DNA from: Nocardioides sp. WS12
GTDB lineage: Bacteria > Actinomycetota > Actinomycetes > Propionibacteriales > Nocardioidaceae
Direction of reading: 5' to 3'
Assembly: GCF_014108865.1 (NCBI RefSeq)
Contig: NZ_CP053928.1
Location: forward strand, 4,464,001 to 4,528,000
DNA length: 64,000 bases
Part shown: in pieces, positions 1-9,076 of the stretch
How the letters are laid out: every line of letters starts with the position of its first letter
How positions within the stretch are numbered: the first letter of the stretch is position 1
Notes under the pieces: generated by a model
Told to the model about the DNA's origin: nothing
Databases searched by the model: none
Seen by the model: only the letters and a program-made list of their open reading frames with translations
Program-made: the position numbers and the translations under genes

Positions 1-1113
1 GACCTGTTCGAGCTGCCCGAAATCACCGTCCCCTCGACGCCCTCGGTCACCACGATCGTCATCCTGCTCGCACTGTGCACGGTCGCCTCGGCGTTCCTGG
101 TGAGTCGCGGTCGTCGTACTCCGATCTGGCTGGTGGCGCTGTTCTCCGTCCTGGCCATGACCGGCTTCCTGTGCTGGGCCGCGGCCGGCGCCGCGGTGCC
201 GGTGATCGGCCTCCTCGGCGGCTCGATCGCCCTCGCCGTGCCCCTGGTGTTCGGCGCCCTCGGTGGCGTCCTGGGTGAACGGGCCGGCGTCGTCAACATC
301 GCCATCGACGGCCAGTTGCTCTTCGGCGCGTTCGCCGCCGCGATGTTCGGCACCATCGTCGGATCCCCGTGGGGCGGTCTGGTCGCGGCGATGTGCGCCG
401 GCGCCCTCGTCGCGCTGGTGCTGAGCTTCTTCGCGATCACCTACTTCGTCGACCAGGTGATCGTGGGCGTGGTGCTCAACGTGCTGGTGATCGGCCTGAC
501 CAGCTTCCTGTTCGGCCAGATCCTCGCCGAGAACACCGAGGGACTGAACAGCCCGCCGCACTTCGAACGCATCCCGATCCCGCTGCTCGGGGAGATCCCG
601 ATCATCGGTCCGGTGCTGTTCCGTCAAACGATCCTCGTCTACCTCATGTACTTCGCAGTCTTCGCGGTCGCCTGGGCCCTCTACCGCACCCGATGGGGCC
701 TGCGCGTCCGCGCCGTCGGCGAGCACCCGAAGGCAGCCGACACCGTCGGCATCAAGGTCAACAGGACCCGCTACACCACGATGATCATTGCCGGCCTGAT
801 CGCCGGTGCCGGCGGCGCGACGTACACGCTCGTCTCGGTCCCGCAGTTCGGTGAGGAGATGACCGACGGTGCCGGCTACATCGCGCTCGCTGCGGTGATC
901 TTCGGCCGCTGGGACCCGGTCCGCGCGACCCTCGCGGCGCTGCTGTTCGGCTTCGCGACGAACCTGTCGGGCGTGCTGTCGGTGATCGGATCACCGGTGC
1001 CCAGCCAGTTCATGCTGATGCTGCCGTACGTCGTCACGATCATCGCCGTCGCCGGACTGGTCGGGCACTCCCGGGCGCCCGCCGCCGACGGGATCCCGTA
1101 CCGCAAGGGCTAG
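1..1113 (+). CDS. Nucleoside/simple-sugar ABC transporter permease (5' end outside window)
   Basis: This is an inner-membrane permease of the BmpA-type ABC importer family (YufQ-like), which takes up nucleosides or related sugars with an ATPase and a lipoprotein. The frame is open from base 1, so the true start lies upstream; the GTG at 100 is internal. About 370 residues are visible, with many hydrophobic helices. The stretch GERAGVVNIAIDGQ and the later GEHPKAADTVGIKV loop are typical of the BPD_transp_2 fold. The partner permease, ATPase and binding protein should lie to the left, outside the window. The next gene points towards it and ends 4 bases away. The family is clear; the substrate is inferred from family resemblance. 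Confidence 0.88.
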   Translation, partial: DLFELPEITVPSTPSVTTIVILLALCTVASAFLVSRGRRTPIWLVALFSVLAMTGFLCWAAAGAAVPVIGLLGGSIALAVPLVFGALGGVLGERAGVVNIAIDGQLLFGAFAAAMFGTIVGSPWGGLVAAMCAGALVALVLSFFAITYFVDQVIVGVVLNVLVIGLTSFLFGQILAENTEGLNSPPHFERIPIPLLGEIPIIGPVLFRQTILVYLMYFAVFAVAWALYRTRWGLRVRAVGEHPKAADTVGIKVNRTRYTTMIIAGLIAGAGGATYTLVSVPQFGEEMTDGAGYIALAAVIFGRWDPVRATLAALLFGFATNLSGVLSVIGSPVPSQFMLMLPYVVTIIAVAGLVGHSRAPAADGIPYRKG

Positions 1114-1117
1114 CGCC

Positions 1118-2314
1118 TCAGCGGGAGCCGAGGGCGTGGATGGCCACGCCCGCCATCATCCGCGCACCGAAGCCAACGGCCTGCTCGTCCACCAGGAAGT
1201 CCCCCTGGTGGAGGTCGTAGCGCGCGCCACCCGGCGTGCGGGTGCCGAGGCGGAACATCGCGCCGGGGACCTGCTCGAGGTACCACCCGAAGTCCTCGCC
1301 GCCGAGGCTCTGCTCGACCTCCTTGCGGTGGTGGAGGCCCAGGAGTTCGTCGGCGGCCGCAGCGATCATGGCCACGCTGAGCCGGTCGTTGACGACCGGC
1401 GGGACGCCCTGGAGGTAGTCGACCGTGGCGGTCACGCCGTAGGGGCGCACGATGTCGAGGACCGCTTCGCGGACCACCGCTTCGCAGGAGGCCCAGGCTT
1501 CGGCCTCGAGGATCCGGACGGTGCCGCTGGCCATGCCGTGGTCGGGGATCACGTTGGCGGCCGAACCGGCCTTGAGCATGCCCCAGACGACGCTGACGCC
1601 GGCGCGAGGATCCATCCGGCGGCTGAGGACAGCCGGCAGTTCGCTGGCGACCTTGGCCAGCGCGAAGGTCAGGTCCCCGGTCAGGTGCGGCCGCGACGTG
1701 TGCCCACCGTTGCCTTCGAGGCGTACGTCGATCCGGTCGGCCGCGCTGGTGATGGGACCCGTGCGCAGGCCGATCGCGCCGACGTCGACCGAGGGGTCGC
1801 AGTGCAGGGCGAAGATCCGGTCGACGTCCTCGAGGGCACCGTGGTTGATCAGGTGCTTGGCGCCACCGGGCATGACCTCCTCGGCCGGCTGGAACAGCAA
1901 CCGCACCTGACCGCGCAGGAGGCCCTGCTGGTGCACCTCGCCGAGGGCGTGGGCGGCACCGACGAGTGCCGCCGTGTGCACGTCGTGGCCGCAGGCGTGG
2001 GCGGCACCCTCGTTCTCGCTGCGCCAGCTGTCCGTGGTCAGGTCCGCCACCGGCAACGCGTCGAGATCGGCACGCAGCGCGACCCGCGGACCGCTGACGC
2101 CGATGTCGGCGAGGATCCCGCTGCGCGGCATCCGGGTGACCCGCCAGCCGGACCGGACGAGGTGCTCCGCCACGACATCCATCGTGCGTCCCTCGTGCCA
2201 CGACAGCTCCGGGTGCTGGTGGAGATCGCGGCGCAATGCGACCAGCTCGCCGTCGTACTTCTCGACGACGGAGGCGACGAGCGCCAGCAGGTCGGAGGTA
2301 TTGCGTGATTCCAC
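1118..2314 (-). CDS. M20 family metallopeptidase / N-acyl amino acid amidohydrolase
   Basis: This is a cytoplasmic zinc hydrolase of the M20D type (hippurate or N-acyl-L-amino acid amidohydrolase), 398 residues, a usual length. It shows the family landmarks in order: RRDLHQHPELSWHEGRT near residue 30, ALRADLDALPV near 80, ACGHDVHTAALVGAAH near 107 with metal-binding His and Asp, FQPAEE near 142, HCDP near 172, and GGEDFGWYLEQVPGAMFRLG near 340. The dimerisation lid domain lies between them. The start used is a GTG. Its neighbour is a nucleoside-type ABC permease, so a role in scavenging is possible, but the sequence does not show the substrate. Confidence 0.88.
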   Translation of the reverse strand: MESRNTSDLLALVASVVEKYDGELVALRRDLHQHPELSWHEGRTMDVVAEHLVRSGWRVTRMPRSGILADIGVSGPRVALRADLDALPVADLTTDSWRSENEGAAHACGHDVHTAALVGAAHALGEVHQQGLLRGQVRLLFQPAEEVMPGGAKHLINHGALEDVDRIFALHCDPSVDVGAIGLRTGPITSAADRIDVRLEGNGGHTSRPHLTGDLTFALAKVASELPAVLSRRMDPRAGVSVVWGMLKAGSAANVIPDHGMASGTVRILEAEAWASCEAVVREAVLDIVRPYGVTATVDYLQGVPPVVNDRLSVAMIAAAADELLGLHHRKEVEQSLGGEDFGWYLEQVPGAMFRLGTRTPGGARYDLHQGDFLVDEQAVGFGARMMAGVAIHALGSR

Positions 2315-2460
2315 GAACCCAAACCTACGCCGTCGCTCGGCTCGGCGAGGTCACCCGCCCAGAACCGGCACATGATGCCGCAGCACGTTTCGCCGGTTGG
2401 CCCGGGGTGCGGATACCCTCCTTTCCGTATTACTGGGCATCAAGACGTTAGGGAGGCGTC

Positions 2461-4059
2461 ATGGGTGCTGGTTCGCATGCAATGCGCGCAGAGAAGCGAG
2501 TGGGACGGGGAGCGACCCTGGGGGTCGTCCTCTTGCTGATCGGTGCGATGGCCGCGTTCTTGCTGATCCGCTCGGACAACTCGTCCGACGCGGACGCCTG
2601 TGGCGACCCCTCAACGGTCACCGTGGCGGCCGCGCCGGACATCGCGCCGCTCGTCCAGAAGGCCGTGTCCGCCCTGGATGGCTGCGCGACGTACGCCGTG
2701 CGCGCGGTGAGCAGTGACCAGGTGGTCTCCACCCTGGTCGCCGACAAGCCCGACGCACCGCAGCTGTGGATTCCCGATTCCGCTCACTGGCCCGCTCAGG
2801 TGACGGCCCAGGGTGCGCAGTTGACGCCCCTCGCCGAGGCGGTCGCGACGACGCCCGTGGTGTTGGTTGGCGGCCCGGCGCTCGACGCCCCGGCCTCGTG
2901 GCTGGCCGCCTTCCGATCGAGCCGGCTCACCCTGCAGGACCCGCTGTCCACCGGCGTCGGCGCGCTCAGCCTCGCCGCCCTGCGCGCCGAGCAGGCCGCG
3001 AGCGGATCGTCGAACGAGCAGATCGCCCAGGTGCTGGTGCCGATGGCGCAGCGCTTCAGCACCACGCGGTTGGCGCCGGGCGCCGACCCGTTCACGTCGG
3101 TGAGCGCGAGCTCGGTCGGGTTCGTTCCGGCCACGGAGAGCGCGTACGTCGCCGCGAAGCGGAGCAACCCGATGCTGACCGCGGTGGTTCCCGGAACGGG
3201 CACCCTGCTCCAGTCCTATCCGCTGTTGGCCACGACCGGCGCCACGTCCGAGGCGCTCGAGGCAGGGCGTGAGCTCGCGACCTACCTCACCGAGGGCGAT
3301 GGTCGGTCCCTGGTGGCCGACCATGGCCTGCGCTCCGGAGACGGTACGCCGCAGCCCGGTGGCGCCGGCCTGGGCAAGGTCGCCACGCTGCCCCGGCCCC
3401 CGGCGACGGCAGTCTCGGCGGACCTGAGGCAATGGCTGGTGTTGAGCGTTCCGTCGAGCATCCTCGTGGTGATGGACGTGTCCGGCTCGATGGACTTCGC
3501 AACTCCCGAGGGCTCGCGCATCGACCTGGCTGTGGAAGCTTCGCGCGCGGCTCTCGCCGCCTTCCAGGACAACGCGCGGATCGGCCTGTGGGCCTTCTCC
3601 ATCGACCAGGGCGGAAAGGGCACCGACCACCGCGAACTGGTGCCGATGCGCCGGCTGTCCGCGGAGGTCGGGTCGAGCACCCAACGGGCTGCCCTGGCCG
3701 GCCAGGTCACCCGGCTGCCCCGCCTGACGACCGGCGGCACCGGCCTCTACGACACAGCGCTCGCGGCGTACCGGAGCGCGGTCGCGGCCTACGACCCGGC
3801 GTACTTCAACTCGGTGGTGCTCCTGACCGACGGCGCCAATGACGACCCGGACTCACTCCGCCTTGCCGACCTGTTGACCCAACTCAGGAGTGCATCCAAT
3901 CCGGCCAAGCCCGTGCGCATCATCGCCGTCGGGATCTCCGATGACGCCGACATGGCGGCGCTGACCAAGATCGCCCAGGCCACGAACGGCGCTGCCTACC
4001 CCGTGCAGGACCCGCGCGACATCCTGGCGGTGCTGTCGCAGGCGCTGCTCGGTCGCTGA
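2461..4059 (+). CDS. Membrane-anchored or secreted substrate-binding / VWA domain protein
   Basis: This 532-residue protein has an N-terminal hydrophobic anchor around residues 17-37 (LGVVLLLIGAMAAFLLI). A region resembling bacterial extracellular solute-binding proteins follows (about 50-290), then a C-terminal von Willebrand factor A domain. The MIDAS motif VMDVSGSMDF lies near residue 338, with a supporting Thr near 424 (TTGGTGLYD) and Asp near 456 (LLTDGAND). The VWA metal site therefore looks intact and probably binds a ligand protein outside the membrane. The ATG at 2461 follows a GGGAGG ribosome site. The binding-plus-VWA layout is known in actinobacteria, but I know of no proven role. 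It is a single gene, converging on meaB. Confidence 0.8.
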   Translation: MGAGSHAMRAEKRVGRGATLGVVLLLIGAMAAFLLIRSDNSSDADACGDPSTVTVAAAPDIAPLVQKAVSALDGCATYAVRAVSSDQVVSTLVADKPDAPQLWIPDSAHWPAQVTAQGAQLTPLAEAVATTPVVLVGGPALDAPASWLAAFRSSRLTLQDPLSTGVGALSLAALRAEQAASGSSNEQIAQVLVPMAQRFSTTRLAPGADPFTSVSASSVGFVPATESAYVAAKRSNPMLTAVVPGTGTLLQSYPLLATTGATSEALEAGRELATYLTEGDGRSLVADHGLRSGDGTPQPGGAGLGKVATLPRPPATAVSADLRQWLVLSVPSSILVVMDVSGSMDFATPEGSRIDLAVEASRAALAAFQDNARIGLWAFSIDQGGKGTDHRELVPMRRLSAEVGSSTQRAALAGQVTRLPRLTTGGTGLYDTALAAYRSAVAAYDPAYFNSVVLLTDGANDDPDSLRLADLLTQLRSASNPAKPVRIIAVGISDDADMAALTKIAQATNGAAYPVQDPRDILAVLSQALLGR

Positions 4060-4076
4060 GCAGCGCCACGGGTGGA

Positions 4077-5072
4077 CTACTCCGTGTCGTAGGCGGCAAG
4101 GAGCCGATCGGCCGCGAGGGGCGCGGTCAGGTCTCCGGCGAGTACGGCGGCGCGGACGTCGTCCTGCACCGCCCGGACCGCCTTGCTGTGGCGCAGTCGC
4201 TGGGCGAGCTCATCGCGCACCAGTGCCCAGGTGAACTCGAGTTGCTGCTCGGCCCGCTTGCGCGCCAGGCCCTCGACACCGAGGTGGTCGCGGTGCAGCT
4301 GGACCTGGTCCCAGACCTCGTCGACACGGTCGCCGGTCAGGCCGGAGCAGGTGACGACGGGCGGCGCCCACTCCCCGTGTCCGCGCACCAGGCGCAGCGC
4401 GCCGGCCAGTTCGCGCGCGGCACCACGCGCTTCCATCTCGCGGTCGCCGTCGGCCTTGTTGACCGCGATCACGTCGGCGAGCTCCAGGATGCCCTTCTTG
4501 ATGCCCTGCAACTGGTCGCCGGTGCGGGCCAGCGTCAGGAACAGGAACGTGTCCACCATGCCTGCGACGGTCACCTCGGACTGACCGACGCCGACGGTCT
4601 CGACCAGCACGACGTCGTACCCGGCGGCCTCGAGGACGGCCATCGACTGCGTGGTCGCGCGCGCCACCCCACCCAGGGTGCCCGCCGACGGTGACGGGCG
4701 GATGAACGCGTTCGGATCTGCTGCCAGCTGGTTCATCCGGGTCTTGTCGCCGAGGACCGAACCACCGGTCCGCACGCTCGACGGGTCGACCGCGAGTACG
4801 CCGACCTTGTGGCCTGCCGCCGTCAGCTGACTGCCGAGCGCCTCGATGAACGTGGACTTGCCGACCCCTGGGACCCCGGAGATCCCCACCCGCATCGCCG
4901 ACTTGGGGTTTGTCGCCGCCGAGTTGGGGGTTTCCGCCAGTCGAGTCAGCAGTTCGCGCGCTGCCTCGCGGTGCCGGGGCGCCGTTGACTCGACCAGCGT
5001 GATGGCGCGGGCCATCTGCGCACGGCTTCCCGAACGGATGCCCTCGAGGAGGGTTTCGACGAGCTCGACCAC
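4077..5072 (-). CDS. meaB: Methylmalonyl-CoA mutase-associated GTPase MeaB
   Basis: This is a G3E-type GTPase (ArgK/MeaB), 331 residues. It protects methylmalonyl-CoA mutase and gates adenosylcobalamin loading. It shows a P-loop GVPGVGKST near residues 66-74, VLAVDPSS near 97, VETVGVGQSE near 160 and the base-recognition NKAD near 206. It is the last gene of the minus-strand mutA-mutB-meaB operon, starting 8 bases after mutB. The start is a GTG; a weak alternative cannot be excluded. Residues about 46-58 (ETPNSAATNPKSA) just before the P-loop are not expected in the family. They are encoded by a 21-nt-period repeat also found downstream of mdh in this window. Confidence 0.93.
   Translation of the reverse strand: MVELVETLLEGIRSGSRAQMARAITLVESTAPRHREAARELLTRLAETPNSAATNPKSAMRVGISGVPGVGKSTFIEALGSQLTAAGHKVGVLAVDPSSVRTGGSVLGDKTRMNQLAADPNAFIRPSPSAGTLGGVARATTQSMAVLEAAGYDVVLVETVGVGQSEVTVAGMVDTFLFLTLARTGDQLQGIKKGILELADVIAVNKADGDREMEARGAARELAGALRLVRGHGEWAPPVVTCSGLTGDRVDEVWDQVQLHRDHLGVEGLARKRAEQQLEFTWALVRDELAQRLRHSKAVRAVQDDVRAAVLAGDLTAPLAADRLLAAYDTE
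4900..4938 (+). repeat. 21-nt-period GAGTTGGGG repeat, two units, inside meaB
   Basis: Two units start 21 bases apart. The first begins GACTTGGGGTTTGTCGCC; the second begins GAGTTGGGGGTTTCCGCC. The same unit with the same spacing occurs twice, in opposite orientations, at 37223-37358. Because the period is 21 it keeps the meaB frame, adding about 13 residues ahead of the P-loop. Confidence 0.7.
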
Positions 5073-5079
5073 CAGCGGG

Positions 5080-7245
5080 TCAGTGGTCCAGGTCGGCGCG
5101 CAGCTTCGCCAGCAGGTCCAGCGCCGACTCCGCGATCACCGTGCCGGGGAGGAAGACCGCCGCAGCGCCCATCTCCTTCAGCGTCGGTACGTCGTCGGGC
5201 GGGATCACGCCACCGATGACGACCATGATGTCGTCACGGCCCTGCTCGGCCAGCGCGGTCTTCAGCGCCGGGAGCAGGGTGAGGTGGCCCGCGGCCAGCG
5301 AGGAGACACCGACGATGTGGACGTCGGCGTCGATCGCCTGCTGCGCAACCTCCTCGGGCGTGGAGAACAGCGGACCCACGTCGACGTCGAAGCCCATGTC
5401 GGCAAAGGCCGAGACGATGACCTTCTGACCACGGTCGTGGCCGTCCTGGCCCATCTTCGCGACGAGGATGCGGGGGCGGCGGCCCTCGGCCTCGGCGAAC
5501 TCGTCGGTGGCGGCGCGGGTCTGCGCGACCAGTGAGTCGCCGGCGCCGTCGTTGGCCAGGTCGGCTTCGTCGCGGTACACGCCGCTGATCGTACGGATCA
5601 CGGCCTGGTGGCGACCGTAGGTCTTCTCGAGCGCGTCGGAGATCTCGCCAACGGTGGCCTTGTTGCGGGCCGCAGCAACAGCGAGCTCGAGCAGGTTGCC
5701 GTCGCCGCTGTCGGCGCTGCGCGTCAGCGCGTGCAGGGCGTCCTCGACGTCCTGGCTGTTGCGCTCGGCGCGGAGGCGCTCGAGCTTGGCGATCTGCTGG
5801 CGGTAGACGTCGTCGTTGTCGACCTTGAGGACATCGAGCTTGTCCTCGACGGCCAGGCGGAACGTGTTGACGCCGATGACCTTCTGCGCGCCGGAGTCGA
5901 TCCGCGCCTGGGTGCGGGCGGCAGCCTCCTCGATGCGCATCTTCGGGATGCCCTGCTCGATCGCGGCGGCCATGCCACCGGCGGCCTCGGCCTCCTGGAT
6001 GTGCGCCCAGGCGCGCTCGGCGAGGTCGTGGGTGAGCTTCTCGACGTAGTAGGAACCGGCCCACGGGTCGATCGTCTGCGTCGTGCCGCTCTCCTGCTGC
6101 AGCAGCAGCTGGGTGTTGCGAGCGATGCGGGCGGAGAAGTCCGTCGGCAGCGCGATCGCCTCGTCGAGGGCGTTGGTGTGCAGCGACTGGGTGTGACCCT
6201 GCGTCGCGGCCATCGCCTCGATCGCCGTACGACCGACGTTGTTGAACACGTCCTGCGCGGTGAGCGACCAGCCCGAGGTCTGCGAGTGGGTGCGCAGCGA
6301 CAGCGACTTCGCGTTCTGCGGGTTGAACTCGCGCACGAGCCGGCTCCACAGTGCGCGGGCCGCACGCATCTTGGCGATCTCCATGTAGAAGTTCATGCCG
6401 ATTGCCCAGAAGAAGGACAGCCGCGGCGCGAATTCGTCGATGGTGAGGCCCGACTCGAGGCCGGCGCGGATGTACTCGACACCGTCGGCCAGCGTGTAGG
6501 CGAGCTCGAGGTCAGCGGTCGCCCCGGCCTCCTGCATGTGATAGCCGGAGATCGAGATCGAGTTGTACCGCGGCATCCGCTGGCTGGTGAACGCGAAGAT
6601 GTCGGAGATGATCCGCATCGACGGAGCCGGCGGGTAGATGTAGGTGTTGCGGACCATGAACTCCTTGAGGATGTCGTTCTGGATGGTCCCCGAGAGCTGC
6701 TCCGGCTTCACCCCCTGCTCCTCGGCCGCGGCGATGTAGAGCGCGAGCACCGGGAGCACCGCACCGTTCATCGTCATCGAGACGCTCATCTGGTCCAGCG
6801 GGATGCCTTCGAAGAGCGTGCGGGTGTCGTAGATCGAGTCGATCGCCACACCGGCCATGCCGACGTCGCCGCGCACGCGCGGGTGGTCGGAGTCGTAGCC
6901 ACGGTGGGTCGCGAGGTCGAAGGCGACCGACAGGCCCTTCTGGCCGGCCGCGAGGTTGCGGCGGTAGAAGGCGTTGGACTCCTCGGCAGTCGAGAAGCCG
7001 GCGTACTGCCGGACCGTCCACGGCTGCGTGGTGTACATCGTCGGGTACGGGCCACGCAGGAACGGGCTGAGGCCCGGCCAGGTGTCCAGGGCGTCGAGGC
7101 CGGCGAGGTCATCGGGGCCGTAGAACGGCTTGATGTCGATGCCCTCGGGGCTGCGCCACGGGTCGATCCCGGGGGTGCCGTTCGCACCGGCGGTCGCACC
7201 GGTCGACGCGAGCGGCTGGTCTCCGAAACTCTTGGGGATGCTCAT
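5080..7245 (-). CDS. mutB: Methylmalonyl-CoA mutase, large (catalytic) subunit
   Basis: This is the adenosylcobalamin-dependent mutase that interconverts (R)-methylmalonyl-CoA and succinyl-CoA, 721 residues, the usual size of MutB/ScpA. The N-terminal TIM barrel carries the substrate-pocket stretch TMYTTQPWTVRQYAGFSTAE (about 69-88). The C-terminal B12 domain carries DGHDRG near residue 600, whose His is the lower cobalt ligand, followed by the GVSSLAAGH and IGGVIPPDD loops. The start codon overlaps the mutA stop as ATGA (7242-7245), indicating translational coupling. Succinyl-CoA from this enzyme enters the TCA steps encoded elsewhere in the window. No epimerase gene is present here. Confidence 0.97.
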   Translation of the reverse strand: MSIPKSFGDQPLASTGATAGANGTPGIDPWRSPEGIDIKPFYGPDDLAGLDALDTWPGLSPFLRGPYPTMYTTQPWTVRQYAGFSTAEESNAFYRRNLAAGQKGLSVAFDLATHRGYDSDHPRVRGDVGMAGVAIDSIYDTRTLFEGIPLDQMSVSMTMNGAVLPVLALYIAAAEEQGVKPEQLSGTIQNDILKEFMVRNTYIYPPAPSMRIISDIFAFTSQRMPRYNSISISGYHMQEAGATADLELAYTLADGVEYIRAGLESGLTIDEFAPRLSFFWAIGMNFYMEIAKMRAARALWSRLVREFNPQNAKSLSLRTHSQTSGWSLTAQDVFNNVGRTAIEAMAATQGHTQSLHTNALDEAIALPTDFSARIARNTQLLLQQESGTTQTIDPWAGSYYVEKLTHDLAERAWAHIQEAEAAGGMAAAIEQGIPKMRIEEAAARTQARIDSGAQKVIGVNTFRLAVEDKLDVLKVDNDDVYRQQIAKLERLRAERNSQDVEDALHALTRSADSGDGNLLELAVAAARNKATVGEISDALEKTYGRHQAVIRTISGVYRDEADLANDGAGDSLVAQTRAATDEFAEAEGRRPRILVAKMGQDGHDRGQKVIVSAFADMGFDVDVGPLFSTPEEVAQQAIDADVHIVGVSSLAAGHLTLLPALKTALAEQGRDDIMVVIGGVIPPDDVPTLKEMGAAAVFLPGTVIAESALDLLAKLRADLDH

Positions 7246-8993
7246 GCCAACTTCTCCCTCGTGCGGTTCAGGAAGGCCAGGGCGTCGACGCCCATCGCTG
7301 CGCTGTCGTCAGCCCAGTCGGTCGCCTTCCCGGCGATGATCACGTGTACGGCGCCCGCCTCGCGCAGCGCGGCAGCGGCTGCGCTGCCCCACTCGGCGTA
7401 GGCGTCGTCGGTGCCGGCGAGGCACACGACCGCCTGCTTCCCGAATGCGGCCACGACCTCCTCGACACCTGCGGTCGGTCCGGCAACGTCGACCGCGATT
7501 CCACCGGCGGCCAGCAGGTTGCTGACGAAGGTGGCGCGGGCGGTGTGCTGCGCGACCGTGCCGAGCGTGGCCAGGAAGACCGGGCTCGCGGCGGGCGCGT
7601 CGCGCAGGGCCTCGAAGGAGGCGCCGTACCGGCGAACCGACGCACCGTCCTCGGACGGGGCACGCTCCGGCAGGACCTCGGCGAGGTTCGGGAACTCGGT
7701 CAGGCCGGTGATCGGGCGCTTGCGCGTGACGATCTCGGCTTCACGGCGGGCGACGACGTCCTCGATCCGCACCCGGAAGGCGTCGAGGCCGTCCGTCTCG
7801 AGGAGGCCGAGCTCGGCCCAGGCCGCGACGGCGAGGTCGTCGGTCAACTTCTCGACGGCGAAGGCACCACCGGCGGGGTCGGCGACCTTGGCGACGTGCG
7901 ACTCGTCGATGAGCAGGTGCGACACGTTGCGGGCGATCCGGCGACCGAACAGGTCGGGCTGGCCGACCGGCGTCTCGAACGGCAGGACCGTCACGGCGTC
8001 CGCGCCGCCGACACCGGCCGCGAAGGCGGCGACGGTGGTGCGGAGCATGTTCACGTAGGGGTCGTACTTGGTGAGCATCGGCCGGCTGGTGACGGCGTGC
8101 TGGCGCTGCTCCACCCCGGTGGTCGAGCCTGTCGAGACCCCGGACAGTTCGAGCACCCGCGCCCAGAGCCGGCGCGCGGCCCGCAGCTTGGCGATGGTCG
8201 GGAACTGCTCGTCGGTCGCGGCGTAGCGGAACTCGATCAGGTCCGCGGCGACAGCGGGCTCGATGCCGGCCTCGGCCAGGACCCGAAGGTAGGTGGTGGC
8301 GACGAAGATGCTGAAGCCGAGTTCCTGCACGTCGCTGGCGCCGAGGTCGTGGGCGGCAGTGGCGTCGACGACGACCCCGCGGATGCCGCGATCGATCGCC
8401 AGCTTCGCGACGGCGACGAGCTGGTCGAAGTCGGCCCGCTCGTTGGTCGAGCCTGTCGAGACCCGCAGCGAGGCGCTGATCGGGTCGACGCCGAGGTTCG
8501 TGTCGGGGTGCAGATTCGTGTAGCTGCTGGTCTCGAACGCGTCGAGGAAGGCGGTCGCAACGGCAACGGGGTCACCGGTCGGGTCCAGCACGACGGGGGC
8601 GAGGTCGAGCAGCACCTCGTTGAGCAGCGCCGTGAGGTCGGTCTCGGGGCCGGCCTGCACCCACAGGGAGGTGACACCGCCGTCGAGGTCGACGAGTGCC
8701 TGCTCGTTGAGCGACTTCGCGTCGGGACCGGCGATCCGGGCGCGGATGTCCCACGCGCCGGCACGCGTCGGGCGCCCACTGGTCTGCACACCCTCGAGGT
8801 CGGCCGGCGTTCCGATCGGCGTGATTCCAATGCCGTCCAGCGTCTTCCGGGTCAGCTTGTCCCACACCGCAGTGTCGGGATCCGCGTCGCTGAGCTTGCG
8901 GGTCTTGCGGAGAACGGCAGCGGTGGCAGCCTCCCAATCGGCGCGCGTGTGCACGTCCTCGGGCTGCGCCAACGGCAGGGGCGTTTCAGTCAC
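7242..8993 (-). CDS. mutA: Methylmalonyl-CoA mutase, small subunit
   Basis: This is the non-catalytic partner of MutB in the alpha-beta mutase. It has the same TIM-barrel plus B12-like fold but lacks the DxHxxG cobalt-binding motif in its C-terminal domain. I chose the GTG at 8993 (protein begins MTETPLPLAQPEDV, 583 residues). The TTG at 9044 would add 17 residues unlike the family. It is the first gene of mutA-mutB-meaB. Two copies of a 20-base repeat (8120-8139 and 8444-8463) fall in the same frame. Each encodes VSTGST, at about residues 178-184 and 285-291, and looks like a later insertion into surface segments. Confidence 0.93.
   Translation of the reverse strand: MTETPLPLAQPEDVHTRADWEAATAAVLRKTRKLSDADPDTAVWDKLTRKTLDGIGITPIGTPADLEGVQTSGRPTRAGAWDIRARIAGPDAKSLNEQALVDLDGGVTSLWVQAGPETDLTALLNEVLLDLAPVVLDPTGDPVAVATAFLDAFETSSYTNLHPDTNLGVDPISASLRVSTGSTNERADFDQLVAVAKLAIDRGIRGVVVDATAAHDLGASDVQELGFSIFVATTYLRVLAEAGIEPAVAADLIEFRYAATDEQFPTIAKLRAARRLWARVLELSGVSTGSTTGVEQRQHAVTSRPMLTKYDPYVNMLRTTVAAFAAGVGGADAVTVLPFETPVGQPDLFGRRIARNVSHLLIDESHVAKVADPAGGAFAVEKLTDDLAVAAWAELGLLETDGLDAFRVRIEDVVARREAEIVTRKRPITGLTEFPNLAEVLPERAPSEDGASVRRYGASFEALRDAPAASPVFLATLGTVAQHTARATFVSNLLAAGGIAVDVAGPTAGVEEVVAAFGKQAVVCLAGTDDAYAEWGSAAAAALREAGAVHVIIAGKATDWADDSAAMGVDALAFLNRTREKLA
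8118..8139 (+). repeat. Short dispersed repeat, copy 1, inside mutA
   Basis: The 20 bases TGGTCGAGCCTGTCGAGACC at 8120-8139 are repeated exactly at 8444-8463. The imperfect inverted core (TCGA-gcctg-TCGA) resembles short palindromic elements I associate with Nocardioides-type genomes; that link is from memory. Confidence 0.65.
8443..8463 (+). repeat. Short dispersed repeat, copy 2, inside mutA
   Basis: This is the second exact copy of TGGTCGAGCCTGTCGAGACC (8444-8463), same orientation, 324 bases from copy 1. That distance is a multiple of three, so both copies are read in the same frame by mutA. Confidence 0.65.
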
Positions 8994-9076
8994 GAGCGAC
9001 AAGACTATCCGCGACGGCGCACCCGGAGTGCCAGGTGTGACCAATCTCCGGGCTACTGACCGGTAGCGTTGACGGG

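Noticed and set aside
5052..5073. Degenerate copy of the mutA 20-base repeat at the meaB start
   Set aside because: 19 of 22 bases match, but VELVETLLEG is close to normal MeaB N termini, so chance similarity is likelier than an insertion.
8994..9044. TTG start at 9044 for mutA
   Set aside because: Adds 17 residues with no resemblance to MutA; the GTG at 8993 gives the expected N terminus.
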